A stretch of DNA of 8,925 nucleotides, taken from positions 1 through 8,925 of the forward strand of contig JAIPBB010000221.1 of the NCBI GenBank assembly GCA_021739805.1. The letters run 5' to 3'. A model generated the notes under the pieces. It worked only from the letters and a program-made list of their open reading frames with translations, was not told where the DNA came from and did no database searches. Below are positions 1 to 6,047 of this stretch, piece after piece; position 1 is the first letter of the stretch, and every line of letters begins with the position of its first letter. The translations under genes were made by a program, and so were the position numbers. Origin of the DNA: Saprospiraceae bacterium. GTDB taxonomy: Bacteria; Bacteroidota; Bacteroidia; Bacteroidales; JAIPBB01.

Positions 1-140
1 ATATCAAAACGCATTAAATAATACTCAACACCAGCATATTGCATACTTAAACCTGTAATTATCAACAATATACATAATAACGCATTTACAAGATGCCATA
101 ACCTGACCCATTTAGGGTATAAATATAATTTTTCTTGCAT
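1..140 (-). CDS. b-type cytochrome membrane subunit (cytochrome b561 / HydC-FdnI-like), N-terminal fragment
   Basis: The gene starts at an ATG at 140-138 on the minus strand and runs off the window edge; 46 codons are visible. The protein begins with a short cytoplasmic stretch and then RLWHLVNALL, followed by a hydrophobic segment (about residues 17-36, LVNALLCILLIITGLSMQYA). An Arg-x-x-His motif at the head of the first membrane helix is typical of the Ni/Fe-hydrogenase b-type cytochrome / cytochrome b561 family, where this His ligates a b heme; here it is His16. The start lies only 4 bases after the stop of the heptaheme cytochrome gene, so the two are almost certainly co-transcribed and perhaps translationally coupled. 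The likely role is passing electrons between the quinone pool and the periplasmic heptaheme protein. The family call rests on one helix only, so other cytochrome b/b6-type folds remain possible. Confidence 0.7.
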   Translation of the reverse strand, partial: MQEKLYLYPKWVRLWHLVNALLCILLIITGLSMQYAGVEYYLMRFD

Positions 141-144
141 ATCT

Positions 145-1119
145 TTATTTCTTTATGAAAATCATTCTTAATACGCCGTGCAGCATAACACCGGCAAAAG
201 CGATAATAAATCCTAAAATACTAATTACATTAAGATAATAATTTCTGTTTGCTCCAATAACATAGGCATCGTTTAAAATAACAGAATTTACAAATCCAAA
301 TTTATTTCTACCCTCAATAATATTGTGTTTATATAATGATGTCATCAGGCGAGAATTGCTCGAATGACAAGCAACACAATTTTTCACAGCATGGTCTTTT
401 GACATAATATTGTGTGAAACAAGCATACTATCATTAATCTGTGCATGACATTCAATGCATCTTACATTTCGAAAATGCAATGCTTGATTCGGAAGCCATT
501 CATGTTTATCAATAATATTCGGGTTTTCCTTTTCAGTGAGAAGCTGGTATTTATCAATATTTGCATGACAGCTCAAACAAATGGCATTGTCATATGAAAT
601 TGTATTTGAAATTATATCCTCAGTTCGTGCACTAATATGATATTCGTGAGGATCATGACACATCCAACAAGAAAATGCTTCGTCATGTTTAGTTGAGTGA
701 ATACTCTTTGCAAATTCTTCTTCAATCTCTTCAAATTTATACATAGCCCAAGCCTCATCCCCTCCATGACAGTCGAGGCAGGCATATTTCTCTTCCATTC
801 TGAGTTCTCCTGAATGTGGAAATGTAGTATAATCTTCTGAATGACAACTGATGCATTTAAATGTTTTGTGATTTGATGCATAAAATGCTTCAGGATTAAT
901 AATTAATTCCTGATACATACTTTTCTTAATTTCTCTGCCAATCTCATCGTTGAAATATGAATATTTTCTATCTCCATGGCATTTGAAACACTTTTCATTC
1001 TCCTTTTTATTTGCATCAATTGTTGCCTGATCAACTTGAGAATAACAAAAATCAGCACTTGAAGCTGTAAGTATTAATATTAAAAGAACAAAACTTAAAT
1101 ATTTAACAAATTTCTTCAT
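145..1119 (-). CDS. heptaheme c-type cytochrome with C-terminal membrane anchor
   Basis: The 324-residue protein has a signal peptide (about residues 1-28, MKKFVKYLSFVLLILILTAS then a cut near FCYSQ) and seven CxxCH heme-binding motifs starting at Cys44, 89, 114, 151, 181, 221 and 248. Extra histidines between them (for example in DPHEYH near 156-161 and HEW at 206) can serve as distal ligands. One hydrophobic helix at about 294-317, with His314 inside it, is followed by a short basic tail, so the heme domain is periplasmic and anchored in the inner membrane. The next gene encodes a b-type cytochrome 4 bases downstream. The multiheme-c plus HydC-type b combination recalls Geobacter CbcL, where both are fused in one chain; here they would be split. 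A role as quinol:periplasmic cytochrome oxidoreductase is inferred. No catalytic reductase signature (such as the Lys-containing CxxCK of NrfA) is visible. It lies 16 bases after the beta-barrel gene. Confidence 0.88.
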   Translation of the reverse strand: MKKFVKYLSFVLLILILTASSADFCYSQVDQATIDANKKENEKCFKCHGDRKYSYFNDEIGREIKKSMYQELIINPEAFYASNHKTFKCISCHSEDYTTFPHSGELRMEEKYACLDCHGGDEAWAMYKFEEIEEEFAKSIHSTKHDEAFSCWMCHDPHEYHISARTEDIISNTISYDNAICLSCHANIDKYQLLTEKENPNIIDKHEWLPNQALHFRNVRCIECHAQINDSMLVSHNIMSKDHAVKNCVACHSSNSRLMTSLYKHNIIEGRNKFGFVNSVILNDAYVIGANRNYYLNVISILGFIIAFAGVMLHGVLRMIFIKK

Positions 1120-1135
1120 ATCGTTTTACTTTGTT

Positions 1136-2026
1136 TTAATTAAGCCTGATTAAGATATTAAAACCAACAAGATAATTAGAAATCAGCTTAAAATCATTTT
1201 GATTGTATAATTGATTTGCCTGTGGAATAATTTTGTCAAAATTTGCCACAAATACCTGGAAGTTATGTGTGCTTGTACCAATCTCAATTCCAAATGCTAG
1301 GTTTGGTCTAATTTCACCAATGGCAACTGGTATATCTTTTACTGATAAAGGCACTGTATATTCTAGAATAATTGATTTATCACCCAAAAACTTATATCGA
1401 CCTCCATATGAAATCCCAAGAACATCATGATTATATAAGGCAGTATCAACCTTATTATAATGAGTATAACTTGGAGCAATTTGAGCTGATAATTTCTCTG
1501 TGAATTTTCGGGCAAATATAATTTGGTTAAAATAACTAAGTCTGTTTGCAAATTTGTAGTTTGCTCCGAAAGATTCTTTCTTATTGCCATCAAGACCAAT
1601 ATTACCATAATAGCTAATAGCTAATGGACTGCTTCCCGAACGTGTTTGATTCAGTATAGTGTATTTCAAACTGAACTCCTGTATTTTATTATTCTTTTCA
1701 GTAGCAAAACCAACACTTAGCTTTTCAGTGATTCCATAACGTACTCCCATATAGATATTTGATGGTGCATATATACCATAAAGATCATCCCATTTATTAT
1801 CAAAAAAACCAAACCTATGCTTTATCATTAATTCAAAAGATCCTTTATTTGCATTTATTGGGGTAGCGTTATCGATAAGTACACCACATTCGAAAAGTGA
1901 TCTTACAGGTCTTTTATCAGGTCCTTCTTCGGCATTTTCTTCTTGTGAAAATAAATTACCACTATAGGATAACAATAGCATACTTATTAAAAGTGTAAAT
2001 GCTTTTTTATAATTATATTGTTTCAT
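1136..2026 (-). CDS. DUF5777-like outer-membrane beta-barrel protein
   Basis: The 296-residue protein has a signal peptide (hydrophobic stretch about residues 10-27, ending near NLFSQ) and a mature part made of alternating amphipathic strands separated by polar turns, as in an outer-membrane beta-barrel. The N-terminal half carries the pattern I recall for the Bacteroidetes family DUF5777: ELMIKHRFGFFDN, then a Gly/Asp-rich turn, then NIYMGVRYGITEKLSVGF. No cysteine heme motif is present. Such barrels are often encoded beside cytochromes in Bacteroidetes, but no function has been shown to my knowledge. Here it lies between a monoheme lipoprotein gene (54 bases upstream) and the heptaheme gene (16 bases downstream), so it may form an outer-membrane pore or scaffold for electron transfer. 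The family call is by memory of sequence pattern; the function is inferred. Confidence 0.75.
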   Translation of the reverse strand: MKQYNYKKAFTLLISMLLLSYSGNLFSQEENAEEGPDKRPVRSLFECGVLIDNATPINANKGSFELMIKHRFGFFDNKWDDLYGIYAPSNIYMGVRYGITEKLSVGFATEKNNKIQEFSLKYTILNQTRSGSSPLAISYYGNIGLDGNKKESFGANYKFANRLSYFNQIIFARKFTEKLSAQIAPSYTHYNKVDTALYNHDVLGISYGGRYKFLGDKSIILEYTVPLSVKDIPVAIGEIRPNLAFGIEIGTSTHNFQVFVANFDKIIPQANQLYNQNDFKLISNYLVGFNILIRLN

Positions 2027-2080
2027 ATTTATAAATTTTATTAATTTCCTTGTTTTAACTAGTTAAATTACAATTAATTT

Positions 2081-2467
2081 TCAATTATTCTTAGCTCCTT
2101 CTTCAATCCACTTTAATATTGTTTCCGGTTGACCTGATTCAACTTTTGTAAGATGTGAACTTCCGGCATCAGTAAGTTTTGTGTAAAGCTTACTGTTTAC
2201 AGGAGTAAGAGTATCAATCAGATTTTTTGCAAAAAGGTCAGCATAAGCATTTGCAGGGGTTAAATCCACTTTAAAGTGTCCTGCAACATGACATCCACTT
2301 CCATTGCAACTTTTATTAAATATAGGGATTATATGAGTTGTAAAACTCAAACCTCCCGGTGGCGAAACAATTACTACTTCTACCGGTTCTATTGCTTCGT
2401 ATTCGCATGAGAAAAGTCCAAATAAACAAATAAGGACATAGATAATGTTTGCTTTCTTTTTTTTCAT
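2081..2467 (-). CDS. monoheme c-type cytochrome lipoprotein with a CX4CH heme site
   Basis: I place the start at the ATG at 2467-2465 (128 residues), because it directly precedes a lipoprotein signal: KKKK, a hydrophobic segment, and lipobox LFS-Cys21. The upstream in-frame ATG at 2506 would put 13 polar residues before it. The mature protein begins with an acid-rich stretch (CEYEAIEPVE), which in Bacteroidetes can favour surface display. The heme motif is unusual: Cys54-x4-Cys59-His60 (CNGSGCH), a CX4CH spacing that also occurs in cytochrome c3-type proteins and in many Bacteroidetes 'I-x-PIF-x-x-C' cytochrome domains. The C-terminal LKWIEEGAKNN matches the end of those domains. There is no Met after the initiator, so the usual Met sixth ligand is absent; His63 or His105 are candidates. 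As first gene of the cytochrome block it probably shuttles electrons at the outer membrane. Confidence 0.78.
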   Translation of the reverse strand: MKKKKANIIYVLICLFGLFSCEYEAIEPVEVVIVSPPGGLSFTTHIIPIFNKSCNGSGCHVAGHFKVDLTPANAYADLFAKNLIDTLTPVNSKLYTKLTDAGSSHLTKVESGQPETILKWIEEGAKNN

Positions 2468-2607
2468 ATTATTTAAGATATGGTTTGAATTTGTTTTTAA
2501 TTTCAATGAAAAATATAGTAATCAACACTTAAATAAATAATGCAAGTTAATTTAAGTAAGCATGAATTATTTACTATAATGTAAAATTGTTTTAAACTTT
2601 AAGTACA

Positions 2608-2615
2608 CAAATTTA
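2608..2615 (-). promoter_or_regulatory. possible -7 promoter box for the cytochrome block
   Basis: Read on the minus strand this is TAAATTTG, a full match to the Bacteroidetes TAnnTTTG -7 element. It would give a leader of roughly 135 bases before the lipoprotein start. There is no clear -33 TTG at 19-21 bases upstream, and the base composition makes chance matches likely. Confidence 0.25.
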
Positions 2616-2690
2616 GAGTTATTACATCAACAAACAGCTTTATAAGGATGAGATTTTTTAGGTTTATTGCTGATTTATATCATTTTTTTA

Positions 2691-2731
2691 TTGACAAATA
2701 ATAGATTTTATCTTAAATTGTACTATCTTTA
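2691..2731 (+). promoter_or_regulatory. candidate Crp/Fnr-type half site plus -7 box of first regulator gene
   Basis: TTGACAAATAATAG at 2691-2704 matches the motif upstream of the second regulator (CTGACAAATGTTAG) at 11 of 14 positions. Its left half is TTGAC; its right half is poorly palindromic. Exactly 33 bases after its first base lies TATCTTTA (2724-2731), one mismatch from TAnnTTTG. The same 33-base offset is found at the paralogous gene. The site centre would lie about 38-42 bases before the start of transcription, the place for class II activation by Crp/Fnr proteins, and no TTG -33 element is seen there. Confidence 0.45.
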
Positions 2732-2795
2732 TTGTTTATTTGTATTTACATACATTAATACAACTTTTTTCAAAAACATATATTTAACCAATAAT

Positions 2796-3482
2796 ATGGA
2801 ATGCGGACAAAACTGTGTAAGTTGTACAAAAACACTAAGCATTTTTGATGACCTAAGGGATGAAGAACAAGCTTTAATCAGTAATACTAAGAATATTGTT
2901 AAATTTAAGCCGGGAGAGATTATATTAAAACAAGGAACATCTTTAACTCATATGGCATGTCTTTCATCTGGTTTAGCAAAAATTTATCTTGAGGGAGTTA
3001 ATAACAAAAACCTAATAATTAAATTTTTAAGACCAACTCAAATTGTTGGGGGACCGGGACTTTTCACTGATTACAAACTACATTTCAGCGTAAAAGCTAT
3101 TGAAGAGTGTTATGCATGCTTGATTGATGTTAATATTATAAAACAAATTTCTGATAAAAATCATGAATTTGCTTTAAAACTATTATGTTTTGCTCACGAG
3201 CAAGCAATTAGAAGTTATAAAAAATTTATTAACCTAACCCAAAAACAAATGCATGGTCGTATAGCTGATGCAATATTACATTTTTCAAAGAATATTTTTC
3301 CATATAATACTAATGGATTTAATATAAGCAGACAAGATCTTGCTGATTTCACCGGGATGGCAAAAGAAAGTGCAATCAGAATAATAAAAGAGTTTAAAGA
3401 TGAAGGTTTAATAGAGATAAATAACAAAAATATCCTAATCAAAAATAAAAATTTACTTCAAACCATAAGTGAAAAAAGTTAG
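2796..3482 (+). CDS. Crp/Fnr-family transcription regulator, FNR-like, copy 1
   Basis: I take the ATG at 2796 (228 residues); an open frame extends upstream to 2667 but those 43 residues are AT-derived, hydrophobic and absent from the paralogue. The N-terminus has Cys3-x3-Cys7-x2-Cys10, then a cyclic-nucleotide-type beta-roll (about 20-120, including KFKPGEIILKQG), a long dimer helix (about 120-145) and a C-terminal winged helix-turn-helix (about 152-215). In the recognition helix, SRQDLADFTGMAKESAIR keeps Glu191 and Arg195, equivalent to the DNA-contacting Glu209 and Arg213 of E. coli FNR, while the FNR Ser212 position is Ile. Cys108 (in CYACLID) aligns with FNR Cys122, the fourth cluster ligand. 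An oxygen- or NO-sensitive Fe-S cluster is therefore plausible. It is followed 304 bases later by a paralogue about 70% identical, and lies divergent to the cytochrome block. Confidence 0.88.
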   Translation: MECGQNCVSCTKTLSIFDDLRDEEQALISNTKNIVKFKPGEIILKQGTSLTHMACLSSGLAKIYLEGVNNKNLIIKFLRPTQIVGGPGLFTDYKLHFSVKAIEECYACLIDVNIIKQISDKNHEFALKLLCFAHEQAIRSYKKFINLTQKQMHGRIADAILHFSKNIFPYNTNGFNISRQDLADFTGMAKESAIRIIKEFKDEGLIEINNKNILIKNKNLLQTISEKS

Positions 3483-3688
3483 CTCTGGCTTTCCATATCT
3501 TAATCAATGAAAAACATTTTAATTCTAGTATTTCTATTAATTAGCCGATTTCAAAAAATCACAAATAATTCTTCAAACATTAATTATATAGTGGAATTTC
3601 TATTGTCCAAATGCAATAATTATACATCAATATATCAGTTTATTATATTGTGATTCCTTCTATTTCTTATGTTTAAATCATTTTAAAA
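3483..3688. other. AT-rich spacer between the two regulator genes
   Basis: This is the proximal part of a 304-base gap; the distal part (3689-3786) holds the promoter of the second regulator. I see no strong terminator with a T run after the first regulator, so read-through is possible. A 48-codon open frame at 3507-3653 starts with a hydrophobic stretch but lacks any recognisable motif and I do not call it. Confidence 0.4.
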
Positions 3689-3729
3689 CTGACAAATGTT
3701 AGTTTTTGCTTTGACAACTAATATATTTG
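3689..3729 (+). promoter_or_regulatory. Crp/Fnr-type palindrome and Bacteroidetes -7 box of second regulator gene
   Basis: CTGACAAATGTTAG (3689-3702) is an inverted repeat, CTGAC / GTTAG around a 4-base spacer. It sits within a longer imperfect palindrome at 3685-3706, whose outer arms are AAAACT and AGTTTT. TATATTTG at 3722-3729 fully matches TAnnTTTG. The palindrome centre is 26.5 bases before that box, about -38 to -42 relative to the expected start, where a class II Crp/Fnr activator binds. The -33 TTG is missing, consistent with activator dependence. A second TTGAC occurs at 3711-3715. Auto- or cross-regulation by the two encoded Crp/Fnr proteins is inferred. Confidence 0.6.
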
Positions 3730-3786
3730 TGATAATTTTACCACCATAAAAACTAACACATATATTAATATAATAGGCAAAGATTA

Positions 3787-4482
3787 ATGAGTAATTTTGA
3801 ATGCGAACAAAATTGTTTTAGTTGCACAAAAAAACTAAGCATTTTTAATGAACTTAAAGATGAAGAACTAGCATTAATAAACGACACAAAAAACACTGTT
3901 AAATTCAGAGCTGGTGAGATTATTTTTAAACAGGGTACGGCATTAACACATATAGCATGTCTGACTTCAGGATTAGCTAAAATTTATCTTGAAGGAGAAA
4001 ATGACAAAAACCTAATATTAAAATTTTTAAGACCTACTCAGATAGTAGGTGGTCCGGGACTTTTCACTGATTTCAAACTTCATTTTACAGTTAAAGCACT
4101 TAATGAATCTTACGCTTGTTTTATTGATGCTGAGGTTATGAAACAGATTCTTAATAAAAACCATGAGTTTACTATTAAAATATTACGTCATGCTCATGAG
4201 CAAGCAATAAATAGTTACGGGAAATTTATTAACCTAACTCAAAAGCAAATGCATGGTCGTATTGCTGATGCATTATTGCATCTTTCAAGGGTAATCTTTC
4301 CAGATAACACTGAAGGATTTACTATAAGCAGGCAGGATCTTGCCGATTACACAGGAATGGCAAAAGAAAGTGCTATTAGGATATTGAGAGAATTTAGTAT
4401 TGAAAAAATGATTAAACTTGATGGGAAAAAAATTATTATTACACAAGCTAATTCTTTAGAATTAATTAGCAAAAAGGGTTAA
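3787..4482 (+). CDS. Crp/Fnr-family transcription regulator, FNR-like, copy 2
   Basis: The 231-residue protein aligns over its whole length with copy 1 (about 70% identical by hand; 66 differences in 227 aligned positions). The start ATG at 3787 gives three extra residues before the shared ECxQNC. It carries Cys6-x3-Cys10-x2-Cys13, a beta-roll (about 23-122), a dimer helix and a winged helix-turn-helix with SRQDLADYTGMAKESAIR; Glu194 and Arg198 match the FNR base-contacting residues. Cys111 aligns with FNR Cys122, and Cys58 is shared with copy 1. The segment with the recognition helix is nearly unchanged between the copies, so both probably bind the same sites, while the last 30 residues have diverged most. 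The next gene downstream, 233 bases away, is the hexaheme cytochrome with a perfect TTGAC-N4-GTCAA site, making it a probable target. The effector (O2, NO or another redox signal) is not decided by sequence alone. Confidence 0.9.
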   Translation: MSNFECEQNCFSCTKKLSIFNELKDEELALINDTKNTVKFRAGEIIFKQGTALTHIACLTSGLAKIYLEGENDKNLILKFLRPTQIVGGPGLFTDFKLHFTVKALNESYACFIDAEVMKQILNKNHEFTIKILRHAHEQAINSYGKFINLTQKQMHGRIADALLHLSRVIFPDNTEGFTISRQDLADYTGMAKESAIRILREFSIEKMIKLDGKKIIITQANSLELISKKG

Positions 4483-4550
4483 AACTCATATCCGCAAAAT
4501 TCATAAACAATTAGCATACAAATCGTTAACTCCTATAAAACACACAACCA

Positions 4551-4564
4551 TTGACATAAGTCAA
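4551..4564. promoter_or_regulatory. perfect TTGAC-N4-GTCAA palindrome, putative Crp/Fnr operator
   Basis: TTGACATAAGTCAA is a perfect 5-base inverted repeat with a 4-base spacer, the architecture of FNR/FixK/DNR-type operators (FNR consensus TTGAT-N4-ATCAA). It lies 151 bases before the hexaheme cytochrome start and 68 bases after the second regulator gene. A second copy of its left part, TTGACATA, occurs at 4572-4579, exactly 21 bases or two helical turns further on. Downstream, TACATTAA at 4592-4599 is a weak -7 candidate, so the position relative to transcription start is uncertain and the leader would be about 110 bases. Confidence 0.6.
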
Positions 4565-4715
4565 CAAATAATTGACATAGCTCTTTGTTTATACATTAAT
4601 ATCTCACTAAAATTTTCTTTAATCGATTCAAATATTATAATACTTTTATAAAATTAAATTTACGAAAATAATTATTCAATAATTAATTTTTAAATACTAA
4701 CTAAAACTATTAAAT

Positions 4716-5825
4716 ATGAAAAAATTTGTTTTCTCTTTTATTTTAATTTGTGGGGCACTTGCCTTTATTCTTAGTGGATGTAAAGGTGATGCAGGTCCAG
4801 CAGGTCTTGCAGGTCTCAATGGTACTGATGGCACAAATGGTGTTGATGGTAATATTACTTGCCTGGCTTGTCACAGTGGCACTGTTAAAGCGGCCATTAA
4901 TGCTCAATTTGCTACATCTCAACATGCTTTAGGTGATATAGCTGTTGCTTATGCTGGTGGAAGAGCTTCTTGTGCTCAATGTCACTCTCATGAAGGATAT
5001 GTTGAATGGGCTACTTTTGGTAGTGTTGCTAATGACTTTTCAGCACCCACAGCTTTCAAATGTTCGACTTGTCATGGTTTACATTCCACATTTGATTCAA
5101 CAGACTATGCTTTTAGAGCTGGTGGTGCTATTACATTATTAGCTGATGGTACAACTATGCTTGATGAAGGAAATAATAATGTATGTATTAATTGTCATCA
5201 AACACGTAGAGATTTTGCTAGTTATGACGTTGCCACTGCTGCAACTTACAAACAAAAATTTACATCTGCTGCTGATAGGGCAATTTATGCAACAACTACT
5301 GCTATTGGTCCTAATGGTTCAGTAACAGTTTATGGAACTGATTCGGTTGTTGTTATATTTGATGTACCAACTACTCATGAATATATTAGTAGTACACATG
5401 CCGGTGGACACCATGGTCCTCAAGGAAATTTATGGTATGGTAATGTAGGAGCAACATTAGGTTCTATGTATGCACCACACAAAGATGGTTGTGTTGCATG
5501 TCATATGGCTGCTAAAGATCACAGTTTTGCTCCTAAATCTGCAACTTGTATAGCTTGCCATGCTGATGGTACTGACAAACAAGGTGACTTAGATGATTTT
5601 GAAGACCGTATCCATGATGTTGGTGTTGCATTAGAAGCAATACACGCTGTTCATTATGATGCTACTGATGGTGCTTGGCATCCACTTTATGCTTCACTTA
5701 CAAATGCTGAATTCGCTGCATGGTGGAACTTTATGGTTTGTTTAGAAGACAGAAGTAATGGCGCTCACAATCCTAATTATGTTGACGCTTTACTTGATGC
5801 AGCAGAAACTGCACTTGGAATTTAA
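4716..5825 (+). CDS. hexaheme c-type cytochrome lipoprotein with collagen-like stalk
   Basis: The 369-residue protein begins with a lipoprotein signal (lipobox LSG-Cys22). Cys22 is followed by about eight Gly-X-Y triplets (residues 24-47, GDAGPAGLAGLNG and on), a short collagen-like stalk seen in many Bacteroidetes surface lipoproteins. Six CxxCH motifs start at Cys49, 86, 116, 157, 259 and 278. Many free histidines (for example H221, H228, H232, H233, H310, H313) could be distal ligands. The C-terminus contains WNFMVCLEDRSNGAHNPNY, like the 'D-x-S-x-G-x-HNP-x-Y' ending common in multiheme cytochromes. No CxxCK or other active-site motif of nitrite or hydroxylamine reductases is seen, so an electron-transfer role at the outer membrane, perhaps facing outward, is the most cautious reading. 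Codons are mostly T-ending (GCT, GGT, GTT, ACT), which suggests high expression. It is a single-gene unit, with an operator upstream and a terminator 38 bases downstream. Confidence 0.88.
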   Translation: MKKFVFSFILICGALAFILSGCKGDAGPAGLAGLNGTDGTNGVDGNITCLACHSGTVKAAINAQFATSQHALGDIAVAYAGGRASCAQCHSHEGYVEWATFGSVANDFSAPTAFKCSTCHGLHSTFDSTDYAFRAGGAITLLADGTTMLDEGNNNVCINCHQTRRDFASYDVATAATYKQKFTSAADRAIYATTTAIGPNGSVTVYGTDSVVVIFDVPTTHEYISSTHAGGHHGPQGNLWYGNVGATLGSMYAPHKDGCVACHMAAKDHSFAPKSATCIACHADGTDKQGDLDDFEDRIHDVGVALEAIHAVHYDATDGAWHPLYASLTNAEFAAWWNFMVCLEDRSNGAHNPNYVDALLDAAETALGI

Positions 5826-5862
5826 TTATGTGAATATTTGGAATTTAGTTAATTTTTAACAT

Positions 5863-5899
5863 AAAAAAGGAGCTGCTCATATGAGTCAGCTCTTTTTTT
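5863..5899 (+). terminator. intrinsic terminator after the hexaheme cytochrome gene
   Basis: GAGCTG (5870-5875) pairs with CAGCTC (5887-5892), and CTCAT/ATGAG inside can pair further with one bulged T. Seven T residues follow at 5893-5899, and a run of A precedes the stem, so it may also act weakly on the opposite strand. It starts 38 bases after the stop codon. Confidence 0.85.
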
Positions 5900-5910
5900 A
5901 TTTCAAGATC

Positions 5911-6030
5911 TAATACCGATGTGAATTAATTAACAGTCCAAATCTAATATTAAATATTGTTTCACACGGCATTAACCATTGTAAAATTCAAAATGTCCTT
6001 TGGACTATTTTGAATTAACAATTGGTATAA
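5911..6030. repeat. nested inverted-repeat element, possible MITE or REP-like sequence
   Basis: Two adjacent hairpins fill this non-coding stretch. The first pairs CCGATGTGAA (5916-5925) with TTCACACGG (5961-5969), one bulge. The second pairs AATTCAAAAT plus GTCC (5985-5998) with GGAC, a bulged T, and ATTTTGAATT (6002-6016) around a TTT loop; outer arms ACCATTGT (5975-5982) and ACAATTGGT (6018-6026) extend it. The element's two ends are also partly complementary: TAATACC at the left, GGTATAA at the right, with AGTCCAAA shared further in (about 20 of 33 positions by hand). No coding potential is seen, and there is no T run after the hairpins. It lies between two terminators, a safe place for an inserted element. 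Whether it recurs elsewhere in the genome cannot be told from this window. Confidence 0.5.
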
Positions 6031-6047
6031 TATATTCAATACTGCAC

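Larger units (their letters stand above)
2468..2795. promoter_or_regulatory. divergent intergenic control region
   Basis: This 328-base, very AT-rich stretch separates the minus-strand cytochrome block from the first regulator gene and must hold the promoters of both. For the plus strand I see a TGAC-type motif at 2691-2704 and a -7-like box at 2724-2731 (separate entries). For the minus strand the best TAnnTTTG match is TAAATTTG, read from 2615 to 2608, with no convincing TTG at the -33 spacing. I found no N-TGAC-N4-GTnAn palindrome close to the cytochrome block start. No RNA gene or further coding region is apparent. Confidence 0.5.

Noticed and set aside
2468..2506. Upstream ATG (2506) for the monoheme lipoprotein
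   Set aside because: It would place 13 polar residues before the lipoprotein signal; the ATG at 2467 gives a normal type II signal peptide.
2521..2640. TTGAT words on the minus strand upstream of the cytochrome block as FNR sites
   Set aside because: Neither has a matching right half or a consistent distance to a -7 box; they are expected by chance in AT-rich DNA.
2667..2795. Upstream extension of the first Crp/Fnr gene by 43 residues
   Set aside because: The paralogue begins at the same Cys cluster, the extension is hydrophobic and AT-derived, and it would overlap the likely promoter.
3507..3653. 48-codon plus-strand open frame beginning MKNILILVFLLI
   Set aside because: It has a signal-like start but no motif, an Asn/Ile-rich AT-driven composition and no supporting context; probably chance, or at most a decayed remnant.
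4743..5142. Several open frames overlapping the start of the hexaheme gene on both strands
   Set aside because: They come from the repetitive Gly-X-Y and T-ending codons of the real gene and show no independent motifs.
4716..5825. Hexaheme protein as a nitrite or hydroxylamine reductase
   Set aside because: The C-terminal HNP-x-Y ending is shared by many multiheme cytochromes, but no CxxCK or other catalytic heme motif is present.
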